Part shown: piece by piece, positions 18,544-26,209 of the stretch
Layout: each line of letters opens with the position of its first letter
Numbering within the stretch: position 1 is the first letter of the stretch
Assembly (NCBI GenBank): GCA_963837155.1
Contig: CAWIMB010000002.1
Location: forward strand, 1,860,001 to 1,924,000
Reading direction: 5' to 3'
Source: DASQHW01 sp963837155
GTDB taxonomy: Bacteria > Actinomycetota > Acidimicrobiia > IMCC26256 > PALSA-610
DNA length: 64,000 bases
Notes under the pieces: model-generated
Told to the model about the DNA's origin: nothing
The model's input: the letters and a program-made list of their open reading frames with translations, nothing else
The model's database searches: none
Position numbers and translations under genes: made by a program

Positions 18544-18984
18544 ATGACAACGGCGGGGACGCATTACGGCTCGAGCCACTCGGTGCGTGCACCTGTTCTC
18601 TGTGGACTCCTTTTCGGCGTGATCCAGGCGAGCTTGCCCCTCGCGTTCCGGTGGCTCGACCCGTCGACCGTCCACGCGCTGTCGATCACGCTGATCGCGG
18701 CCGTGTACATCGGCTTCGCTGTCGCCGATGGGAGGCCACGGGTCATCGGTGTCGAGGTTGCTATCGCCGGAATCTTCGTGGTCCTCGCCACGGCGAGCGT
18801 CACTGGAACGCCATGGCTCCTGGTGATCGGGTACGCGGGGCACGGCTTCAAGGACGCCTGGCAGGAGCGTACGCATTTCGTTGTGAACACGCGGTGGTGG
18901 CCGCCGTTCTGCGCAGCAGTCGATTGGCTCGTCGCCGCGATCCTCATCATCGAGATCGCGGCGGGCGTCAACTTCCACTCGTGA
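18544..18984 (+). CDS. Small integral membrane protein
   Basis: 146 residues with four predicted membrane spans, near residues 17-35, 44-62, 66-85 and 124-141. An HGFKDAWQERTHFV segment lies between spans 3 and 4. I do not recognise the family with certainty; it may be a DUF6010-type protein. It follows the oxidase stop by 16 bases on the same strand and may be the last gene of that operon. Its 3' end overlaps the convergent GT-C gene by 17 bases. Confidence 0.6.
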   Translation: MTTAGTHYGSSHSVRAPVLCGLLFGVIQASLPLAFRWLDPSTVHALSITLIAAVYIGFAVADGRPRVIGVEVAIAGIFVVLATASVTGTPWLLVIGYAGHGFKDAWQERTHFVVNTRWWPPFCAAVDWLVAAILIIEIAAGVNFHS

Positions 18985-20503
18985 CTTCGCCGAGGACGCC
19001 GACGAGGGCGCATAACAACCAACACGCCACGAGCGGCGTGACGCTCCAGAGCCCAGGAACGCCGAGCAGAAGCCCGAGGTTCGAGGAATCGGAGGCCGCA
19101 TAGCGCGCCACACGGGCCTGCGGCCCCAGAAGTTGACTCGCGCGGTTGTCCAAGGCGACGCGTCCGCTGCGGAGCGCGGGCCAGATCACCGTCGTGAGCG
19201 GTGAGTCGATGCGTTGGGCGGGTTGAACTGTGGTTGTGACTGCCGCGAGCGTCAGGAGCGCGCCGATCGCGACGAGTGCCAAGGTCGCGACTCGCAGGGC
19301 GGCACGGCCGGTGTCCCACAGAGGCGCGATCCCGAGGCACAAGAACGGAAGTGCGGGCGCAAGAAAGCGCGGTCCCCACGCGGATCCGCCGGTCCAGTAC
19401 ACGTACGCGGCGTTGTAGAGCACGAAGTACACGGCGATCGCGACAGCAGTGGTCGCGACGGGGCGCATGCGACGCCGGCGGAGCAAGAGCGCGAGTCCGA
19501 TCGGTGCCAAGACGAGTGCCGGCGCGACGAAGATGAGGCCTCGGTACGGACCGGCGAGCAGCTCGCCGGCGACGCGCAGCCGCGGGTATGTGATCCCCAT
19601 GACACCCTGATGCAACGCGTGGAAGCCGATCTCGTAGTGGTAACCGACACGGATCGGCGACCCAAAGGAGACCAGGTTGTATGTCGCGAGCACCGCGAGC
19701 GGCAGTGCGGCACCCAGGGCGATCGCTCCGACAAGACGACCCGTGGACATGGCTTCGTCGTCGCGATTGTTCATCACGATCGCAAGTAGCGCGATCAGCG
19801 CGACCGCAGGTGCCGTCGCGTATTCCGTGATCACGGCCCAGCCGCCGATCAGACCGAGGACGACCGCGAGCCCGGTGCGGCGAGACGGACTCCGGGAATG
19901 CGCGAGCGAAAGAGCGGCCGCGAACGCGGCGAGGAGGCACGCTGTTGCGAGCGCACTCTCGTACAGCATCGTCGCGTACGCCCACATCGGCGTGGCCAGA
20001 CCGAACGTCAAGGCGGTGATCGTCGCGGCGCTGCGGCTCGAACCGAGGCGGAGTGCGATCCAGAACAGCGCGACCGCGGCCAAGGCGGCGGGGAGAGCCG
20101 ACGTTGCGGCGGTCGCGGTCCAGCCGAGGATCTCCCGCCCGCGCGGACTGTCGGCCGATATGCCGGTCGCGTCGAGCACCCAATCCACCGCCTCCGCGGG
20201 GACGAGCGCGGTGAGCTGTTCGCCCGGCGCCTTGTCCGAATAGATGTGGCCCTCGTAGCGAGCCTTGTCTCCGGTGTTCGACGCGTAGCGGTCGATGTGT
20301 ACGGTCTGATGCTCCACGACTGCACGCACGAAGTCGAGACGGGTGTTCTGATTCCAGCCGTTCCCCTGATAGAAGTACGCGGCCGACACGGCGACGACAA
20401 CGCCGATCAGGATGGAACCACGGAGCAACGCCGCGCGACTCACGAGTCCTGCTCTTCGAAACTGTAAGCCACTGACATCTTGAAATGCATGATGACGAGC
20501 CAC
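18968..20503 (-). CDS. GT-C/GT39-like multi-spanning membrane protein
   Basis: 511 residues with about ten hydrophobic spans. The first span is followed by an extracytoplasmic loop with ARYEGHIYSDKAPGEQ, as in polyprenol-phosphate-sugar-dependent glycosyltransferases, and the late segment SAWGPRFLAPALPFL is typical of that fold. It probably transfers a sugar from a lipid carrier outside the membrane; the acceptor is unknown. It follows the PAP2 gene by 46 bases and is probably the last gene of the regulator-kinase-UppP-PAP2 operon. Start GTG 20503; a start nearer residue 21 is possible. Confidence 0.65.
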   Translation of the reverse strand: MARHHAFQDVSGLQFRRAGLVSRAALLRGSILIGVVVAVSAAYFYQGNGWNQNTRLDFVRAVVEHQTVHIDRYASNTGDKARYEGHIYSDKAPGEQLTALVPAEAVDWVLDATGISADSPRGREILGWTATAATSALPAALAAVALFWIALRLGSSRSAATITALTFGLATPMWAYATMLYESALATACLLAAFAAALSLAHSRSPSRRTGLAVVLGLIGGWAVITEYATAPAVALIALLAIVMNNRDDEAMSTGRLVGAIALGAALPLAVLATYNLVSFGSPIRVGYHYEIGFHALHQGVMGITYPRLRVAGELLAGPYRGLIFVAPALVLAPIGLALLLRRRRMRPVATTAVAIAVYFVLYNAAYVYWTGGSAWGPRFLAPALPFLCLGIAPLWDTGRAALRVATLALVAIGALLTLAAVTTTVQPAQRIDSPLTTVIWPALRSGRVALDNRASQLLGPQARVARYAASDSSNLGLLLGVPGLWSVTPLVACWLLCALVGVLGEVTSGS

Positions 20504-20549
20504 CGCGCGCTCATCGGTAACGTCGGGTCTTCATCGTGTAAAATGACGG

Positions 20550-21246
20550 TCAAAAATCGGCCTCAGGTGGCTCCGCGGGCGGATGCCAATGGGCGGCGCC
20601 GGCGCTCACGGCGTGCAACCCGCCGACGAGGGCAGCCAGCCAGCCGATACCGAGCAGCCATCCGCTGAGCACGTCACTGGGCCAGTGCACGCCGAGGTAC
20701 ACGCGCGAGAAGCCGACCGCAAGCGCAAGAGTGGCGGCTGCGATCGCCGCGACTGCCCGAACGCGTCGTGTTCCACCGAGCTCCCACGCCAACCAGGCAA
20801 CCGCGCCGTAGCACGCGACCGACTGCGCTGCGTGCCCCGACGGGAACGCAAGGCCGTGCGCAGTCACGAGGTGTTCCACGACGGGCGGTCGGGCTCTCCC
20901 GACAAGGTGCTTGGCAACGGCAACGAGCACTGCTGCGCCGGCGCTACTCAGCGCGATCACAAGCGCGGCGCGCTGTGTGTCGAGCGCGCAGCAAAAGGAT
21001 TACGCCCACGACCGCGATCGGCGTGACGACCCGTCCGCTCCCGAGCTGTGTGACGACCCTCGCAACACCAGTGAGGAACGGAGTTCGATGGTCGATGAGG
21101 ACGTCAATGATTCGGTTGTCGCCACGAACGACGGTGTCACTCTCGCGAACCGAATCCGCGATCTTGACGACCATGCCGAGCGAAACGAGCGCTACGCCGC
21201 ATGCGACAAGAACCAGCCACAACTTCGCCCGCGCTGATCGTGTCAC
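20550..21246 (-). CDS. PAP2-family phosphatase (frameshifted)
   Basis: Composite of about 231 residues. The phosphatase signature is complete: KHLVGRARPP, AFPSGHA, and SRVYLGVHWPSDV with the catalytic His. N-terminal helices precede it. One extra base near 20970 splits the gene; removing it joins the ILLLRARHTAR helix to LVIALSSAGAA. PAP2 enzymes on the outer membrane face remove phosphate from lipid phosphates, including undecaprenyl diphosphate. It starts at GTG 21246, seven bases after the UppP stop, which supports a shared role in carrier-lipid recycling. Confidence 0.75.
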
Positions 21247-21253
21247 CGTGATC

Positions 21254-22144
21254 TCAGGCGAAACGGATCGTCGAGATCGTGCCGAATGCGAGACAGTAGA
21301 TCGCAAATGGCAACAGGTTCCGAGTCTCGAAGAACCGCATGAGAAACCGCACCGACACGTACGCGGCGAGCCCGGCGAAGATGCTGCCGACAAGAGCTTG
21401 GCCACGGATTCCGTTCCCGAGGTGCCCGACGAGGTCAGGCACCTTGTAGACACCGGCCGCAAGGATGATCGGCGTCGCGAGCAGGAATGAGAAGCGAGCC
21501 GCGTCCTCATGGTCCAGGCCGCGCACGAGTCCGGCAACCATCGTGATGCCCGACCGGCTGACCCCGGCGAACAGCGCGCCGACTTGCGCGACCCCGACTG
21601 CGCCCGCCTCCTTGAACTCGAGGGTGTCGAGTCGACGTCCCAGCTCGCCTTCGCTGCGCGCGGTCGGATGTTCGGCGATCAACCTTCGAGTAGTGGCGCG
21701 GCGTCGGAACCACTCGCCGACCAACAGGATCACGCCGTTCACAATCAGGAATATCGCCGCCGCGAGCGGCTTGGCGAACAGCGTCCGAAGCGAGTGCTCG
21801 AGCGCAAGGCCGGTGAGCCCCGCCGGGATGGTCGCGACGATCAGCAGCCACGCCATCCGCTCATCGGGGGTCTCGAGCCGCCGAGTGCGTACCGTGCGCA
21901 AGAACCCGCGGATGATTCGAACCCAGTCCGAGCGGAAGTAGATGAGCAGGGCGAACGCGGTCGCGACGTGCAACGCGACCACGAACGCAAGATAGAACGA
22001 CTCGTTGCTCGATTGCGCGTTCACGAGACCGTCCCAACCGAGCCACGCCGGAATCAACACCGAGTGACCGAGACTCGAGATCGGGAACAGCTCCGTGACC
22101 CCCTGCAGCAAGCCGATCACGATCGCTTGGAAGTAGCTGATCAC
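21254..22144 (-). CDS. uppP: Undecaprenyl-diphosphatase UppP/BacA
   Basis: 296 residues, polytopic. Both catalytic regions are present: GLLQGVTELFPISSLGHS near the N-terminus, with the active-site Glu and Ser/His, and FAGVSRSGITM near residue 195. It dephosphorylates undecaprenyl diphosphate to recycle the lipid carrier for peptidoglycan and other envelope polymers, and overproduction gives bacitracin resistance in known cases. Its start overlaps the kinase stop by 4 bases, so it is an output gene of its own two-component operon, an uncommon arrangement. Confidence 0.93.
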   Translation of the reverse strand: MISYFQAIVIGLLQGVTELFPISSLGHSVLIPAWLGWDGLVNAQSSNESFYLAFVVALHVATAFALLIYFRSDWVRIIRGFLRTVRTRRLETPDERMAWLLIVATIPAGLTGLALEHSLRTLFAKPLAAAIFLIVNGVILLVGEWFRRRATTRRLIAEHPTARSEGELGRRLDTLEFKEAGAVGVAQVGALFAGVSRSGITMVAGLVRGLDHEDAARFSFLLATPIILAAGVYKVPDLVGHLGNGIRGQALVGSIFAGLAAYVSVRFLMRFFETRNLLPFAIYCLAFGTISTIRFA

Positions 22145-23418
22145 GATGCGGCCGCCGGGAGGAGTAGCGCAAACTTCGGCGCGGGGCCGGGTCGTTCGAG
22201 CACGAGCCTGCCGCCTTCGGCCTCGGCGAGGGTGCGGGCCAAGGCGAGCCCGATGCCGTGGCCGTTGTTGTTGCGCCGTTCGAAGACTCGAAGCGGATCA
22301 AGCACAGCGGAGCCTTCGTCGCCGACCTCGACGGCAACGGCGCCGGGAACGCGTCGAACGTCGACCGTGACGACACCCTGACCGTGACGTACGGCGTTCT
22401 CGACGAGGACGTCGAGGATCTGGCGCACCGCGGGCTCGGAGACCGATGCTGCGGGGAGATCATCGTCGATCGAGACGCGCAGCGGTCGACCCGAGGATGC
22501 CAGCGTGCCGTGCCACCCTCGGTCGAGCTCACCGACGAGTCGCGCGAGATCGAGCGGCGATCGGTCGATCTGGGTGTCGCGCGCGAGATGAAGCAGGCTT
22601 TCGACCGTGGCTTCGAGACGGTCGATCGGTTCGAGAGTACGCGCCAGCGCTTCGCGTGTATCGGTGTCAGGTGACATGAGTGAGGATTCCACGTGTACGC
22701 GCAATCCCGCGAGCGGTGTGCGCAGCTGATGGGACGCGTCGGCGCTGAACGCCCGTTCGCGCGCTACCAGTCCGCCGAGACGCTCCGCGGTGCTGTCAAG
22801 AGCGTGGCCGAGGTGATCGAGCTCTTCGACGCCCGATGGATCCGTGCGGATCGAGAAGTCACCGGCTCCGAGGCGTTCAGCTGCCGTCACGAGTGCGTCG
22901 ACGGGTCGGGTGAGTCGGCGTGCGAGAAACCGGGCAAGCAGCGCGGCGACGGTCAATGCCGCAGCGCCGATGATTGCCATTGCGAGCCAGGCGCGGCGCG
23001 TGCGATCAACGACGTCACTCTCGGACTTGTCCGCTCGAAGCACACCGACGACGCGTTCGTCGCCGTTGATGGGCACGGCGACGACAATGGTTCCGTGCAC
23101 TCGCGCGTCGCGGACATCGCCGAGCAGCGCTCGTCGTACGGGATCGTCCGCCACTGCCGGTCCACTCCCCGCAATGCGGCGGCCGGCGTGGTCGTAGACC
23201 GCGAATCTGATTGCACCACCGCTGGGGAGCTCGATCGGATCACCGGTCCCGAGGGTCGAGAGATCGACCGCTCGACGGGTCTCGCTGGCCTCGCGTTCGA
23301 GGCGGAGGATCTCTTGGCTCGCGTAGAGGTTGTCGACGGCGAGTGCGAGCGGAATGCCGACCACCAGCACCGCGATGGCGGCGACGCCGACGATCGAGAC
23401 CACGATCCTGAGCTTCAC
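22141..23418 (-). CDS. Sensor histidine kinase, HAMP type
   Basis: 425 residues. TM1 is near residues 5-26, then an extracytoplasmic sensor domain of about 115 residues, TM2 near 145-165, a HAMP domain, and the phospho-accepting helix SADASHQLRTPLAGLRV. The ATPase domain has ENAVRHG (N box), VGDEGS and NGHGIGLALA (G boxes). It phosphorylates the regulator encoded immediately upstream; ATG 23418 overlaps that gene's stop (ATGA). The sensor domain is larger than in BceS-type kinases, so it may sense a ligand directly. Confidence 0.9.
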   Translation of the reverse strand: MKLRIVVSIVGVAAIAVLVVGIPLALAVDNLYASQEILRLEREASETRRAVDLSTLGTGDPIELPSGGAIRFAVYDHAGRRIAGSGPAVADDPVRRALLGDVRDARVHGTIVVAVPINGDERVVGVLRADKSESDVVDRTRRAWLAMAIIGAAALTVAALLARFLARRLTRPVDALVTAAERLGAGDFSIRTDPSGVEELDHLGHALDSTAERLGGLVARERAFSADASHQLRTPLAGLRVHVESSLMSPDTDTREALARTLEPIDRLEATVESLLHLARDTQIDRSPLDLARLVGELDRGWHGTLASSGRPLRVSIDDDLPAASVSEPAVRQILDVLVENAVRHGQGVVTVDVRRVPGAVAVEVGDEGSAVLDPLRVFERRNNNGHGIGLALARTLAEAEGGRLVLERPGPAPKFALLLPAAAS

Positions 23419-24100
23419 GGTGCGTCGAGCCGATAGCCGACGCGGCGGAGCGCCGCGATCTTTGGACGGTCAGGCCCCGCACCCTGTGCGAGCTTCGATC
23501 GCAGCTGGGAGATATGTACGTCGAGGGTCTTCGTCGAGCCGTACCAGTGCTCGTCCCAGCATTCGTCCATGATCCGCTCGCGCGTGACGGCTCGTCCGGC
23601 CTCTGATGCGAGCAGTGACAGCACGTCGAATTCGCGCGGGCGGAGCGTCAGCTCCTGATCACCGGCCCAAGCCCGCCGAGCGTCAACGTCGACCGTCAGG
23701 TCTCCGATGAGGATCTCCGACGATGACGAGCCCTGTTTCAATCGCCGGAGGTGCGCACGTACCCCGCGAGGAACTCGCCGAGGCGGAACGGTTTGGTGAC
23801 ATAGTCGTTGGCCCCAGCGTCCAGACCGACGACGACATCAATCTCCTCGTCGCGCGCGGTGAGCACCAAGATCGAAACGGCCGGCGCCGACGCGCGGAGC
23901 TCGCGACAGAGCTCGAGACCATCGATGTCGGGGAGTCCGAGGTCGAGGACGACGAGATCCGGAATCGCTTCCGCGAACGCGCGCCGAGCGCTCTCTCCGT
24001 CCGCAGCGAGGGTGACGACGTAGCCCTGCGCGCGCAGCGACTGTTCGAGGGAGCGACCGATGGTTGCGTCATCCTCGACCAACAGCAGTCGCGATTCCAT
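23415..24100 (-). CDS. OmpR/PhoB-family response regulator (frameshifted)
   Basis: Composite of about 228 residues. The receiver has EDD at residues 9-11, the phospho-acceptor Asp in LVVLDLGLPD and Lys in YVTKPF. The winged-helix DNA-binding domain includes LRPREFDVLSLLA and TLDVHISQLRSKL. One base is missing near 23768; restoring it gives EFLARVRAHLRRLKQG, the normal linker. It heads the leftward operon with kinase, UppP, PAP2 and the GT-C protein, and is divergent from the lipoprotein-ABC operon, which is the obvious second target. The ATG at 24100 appears leaderless. Confidence 0.85.
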
Positions 24101-24106
24101 ACCACC

Positions 24107-24112
24107 AGGCTA
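24107..24112 (-). promoter_or_regulatory. Putative -10 box of leaderless regulator gene
   Basis: On the minus strand TAGCCT is followed by GGTGGT and the ATG at 24100, the same six-base spacing as at 603, 4548 and 51756. GGTGG could alternatively serve as a weak ribosome-binding site. Confidence 0.4.
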
Positions 24113-24174
24113 CGGGTGAAACGACGGCAACGCCGAAGGTCACGCATGTTTACCGTTCGATAACCATTCCAGAA

Positions 24175-24191
24175 GCGTCCGCTTCGGACGC
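24175..24191. repeat. 7-bp inverted repeat between divergent operons
   Basis: GCGTCCG-CTT-CGGACGC is a perfect inverted repeat with a 3-base loop, placed between the regulator start (24100) and the proposed lipoprotein start (24211). It could be an mRNA hairpin in the lipoprotein leader or an operator; the small loop favours a hairpin. Confidence 0.3.
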
Positions 24192-24210
24192 GGCTCGTAC
24201 GGTCCGGTTC

Positions 24211-24846
24211 TTGCCACTCATCGACGCTCGAGCCGGCCGACTTGCCGTCGCCGCATGCATGGTTGTCCTCACCGCGTGCGGCGCGTCGGGCGGACGCGCG
24301 GTCACCACGCCCACAAGCTCCAGCGCGACGGCGGGCAGCCCGACGACCGGCGCGAATCCGAATGCACCCGAGGTCAATCCCGCGGGAGACATTCCCGACA
24401 ACCAAGCGTTCGTGAAGTATGCGGCGCGCCGGGGCGCGTATGCACTCGAGGTTCCCGAGGGCTGGGCGCGCACGACCGCCGGCTCCGTTACTACGTTCAC
24501 CGACCATTTCAACTCGATGCGCGTCGTGGTGACGAAGCGGCCGGCCGCTCCAACCGTGGCGTCGGCAGAGTCAATTGAGGTACCCGCCCTGCAGCGGACG
24601 GTGCGCGGATTCAGTCTCGGCAAGGTGAGCACAGTGAGCAGGACGGCCGGACAGTCAGTGCTCGTCACCTATCAGGCCGAGTCAGCGGCTGACGCGGTAA
24701 CCGGCAAGCGCGTCGCCCTGGACGTCGAGCGCTACGAGTTCTGGCGCAACGGTACGTCGGTCACGTTGACTCTCTCCGCACCCAAAGGCTCGGACAACGT
24801 CGACCCCTGGAGAAGGGTCACCGACTCCTTCGCGTGGTCGGCATGA
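24211..24846 (+). CDS. Lipoprotein preceding ABC exporter genes
   Basis: About 211 residues. A short N-terminus and hydrophobic run end in a lipobox, VVLTACGASGG, so the mature protein should be a membrane-anchored lipoprotein; a Ser/Thr/Gly-rich linker follows. The folded part (YALEVPEGWARTTAG, VVVTKRP) resembles small PsbP/DUF1795-like domains, but this is weak. I chose TTG 24211 as it gives a proper signal peptide; the frame is open further upstream to 24064. Its stop overlaps the ATG of the first ABC ATPase, so it is probably an extracytoplasmic partner of that transporter. Confidence 0.65.
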   Translation: MPLIDARAGRLAVAACMVVLTACGASGGRAVTTPTSSSATAGSPTTGANPNAPEVNPAGDIPDNQAFVKYAARRGAYALEVPEGWARTTAGSVTTFTDHFNSMRVVVTKRPAAPTVASAESIEVPALQRTVRGFSLGKVSTVSRTAGQSVLVTYQAESAADAVTGKRVALDVERYEFWRNGTSVTLTLSAPKGSDNVDPWRRVTDSFAWSA

Positions 24847-25508
24847 CGATCACCCTCGAGGCGCGCGACCTCTACCGCTTCTATCACGCCGGCGATGAGG
24901 AAACGCTGGCCCTTCGGGGCGTGTCGCTCGCCGTTGACGGCGGTGAGCTCGTTGCCGTGATGGGACCCTCCGGGTCGGGAAAATCGACGTTGCTCGCGTG
25001 CCTGGCGGGCCTGGACGAACCCGATGGCGGCATGGTCCGCGTAGACGGCGAGCCGCTGTCCCGGCGAAGCGAGGAGGAGCGGGCTGCCCTTCGGGCCCGT
25101 CGCATCGGCATTCTCTTCCAAAGTGCGAATCTCGTCGAGCACCTCACTGTCACCGAGAACGTGCGCGTCGCGCGCCGACTCGCTCACCAGGTTCACACAC
25201 TCGACGCCGTGCCTGACCTTCTCGAAGAACTGGGCATCGGCGTTCGAGCGACCGCGCGCCCGTCGCAGTTGTCGGGCGGTGAGCTCGCGTGCGCCAGTCT
25301 CGCGGTTGCGATCGCGAATGATCCGAGTGTGGTGCTCGCCGACGAGCCGACCGGCGAACTCGACAACGCGACTGCATCGAGAATCGTCACGCTCCTCCGC
25401 AGTCGAGCCGAGAAGGGGGCCGCCGTTGTCGTGGTCACCCACAGCGCTGACATCGCGGCCGCGGCCGACCGCGTGATTGCGCTGCACGACGGGCAAGTGG
25501 CGTCATGA
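24843..25508 (+). CDS. ABC transporter ATPase, LolD/MacB type
   Basis: 221 residues. Walker A GPSGSGKST, Q-loop LFQSANLVEHL, signature LSGGELACAS (the usual QxQR is altered), Walker B VVLADEPTGELD and switch His in VVVVTHSA. This group powers FtsX-type permeases that move lipids, lipoproteins or peptides or act mechanically, not classic importers. It overlaps the lipoprotein stop and the second ATPase start by 4 bases each, implying tight co-expression. Confidence 0.9.
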   Translation: MTITLEARDLYRFYHAGDEETLALRGVSLAVDGGELVAVMGPSGSGKSTLLACLAGLDEPDGGMVRVDGEPLSRRSEEERAALRARRIGILFQSANLVEHLTVTENVRVARRLAHQVHTLDAVPDLLEELGIGVRATARPSQLSGGELACASLAVAIANDPSVVLADEPTGELDNATASRIVTLLRSRAEKGAAVVVVTHSADIAAAADRVIALHDGQVAS

Positions 25509-26209
25509 CGAGCCCAAACGCCTCGGTCTTGGTCCGTTGCAGTGCGGTCGCCCGGACGTACGGCTCAGGTCCGAACGCAGTCGTCGCGCTCCACGACGCG
25601 ACCTGCGAGATCTGGCCGCGCGAGCGCATTGCGGTCACTGGCCCATCGGGTTCGGGGAAGTCCACCCTGTTGCATCTGATCGCCGGTCTCGAAACACCGA
25701 CCGCGGGAACGATTGCCTGGCCGGCTCTCGGCGACCGCGCAACGCTTCGGCCCGGCCCGGTCGCCGTCGTCTTTCAGGGTCCGAGCCTGCTTCCGCCACT
25801 CGACGTCATCGAGAATGTCGCGCTCCCACTCGTGCTCGCCGGAGCCGGGGAGGCCGAGGCGCGCGAACGCGCGTCCGCCGCGTTGGAGCGTCTCGAGCTG
25901 ACGAACGTGCACGCGAAGCTTCCCGAAGAACTGTCTGGTGGTCAGATGCAGCGCGTCGCCATCGCGCGCGCACTGGCGCAACGGCCCCTCCTCCTCCTCG
26001 CTGACGAACCGACTGGCCAGCTCGACCACGAAACTGCCGCCCACGTCGTCGACGTGCTCGGGCACGTCGCAGCGGAAACGGGAGCCGCACTCGTGGTCAG
26101 CACTCATGACCCCGAGGTCGCTGATCGTCTCGATCAGCGCTGGCCGATCGCCGACGGCCGTCTGACAGTTGGCCGTCGCGTCCATCGGGCGGCGCCGTGC
26201 TCGGCCTGA
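25505..26209 (+). CDS. Second ABC transporter ATPase, LolD/MacB type
   Basis: 234 residues. Walker A GPSGSGKST, Q-loop VFQGPSLLPPL, canonical signature LSGGQMQRVAIARAL, Walker B LLLADEPTGQLD and switch His in VVSTHDPE. Together with the preceding ATPase it could form a heterodimer for the one permease that follows; in this pair the second has the canonical signature and the first a degenerate one, as in asymmetric ABC proteins. Its 3' end overlaps the permease start by 13 bases. Confidence 0.9.
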   Translation: MTSPNASVLVRCSAVARTYGSGPNAVVALHDATCEIWPRERIAVTGPSGSGKSTLLHLIAGLETPTAGTIAWPALGDRATLRPGPVAVVFQGPSLLPPLDVIENVALPLVLAGAGEAEARERASAALERLELTNVHAKLPEELSGGQMQRVAIARALAQRPLLLLADEPTGQLDHETAAHVVDVLGHVAAETGAALVVSTHDPEVADRLDQRWPIADGRLTVGRRVHRAAPCSA

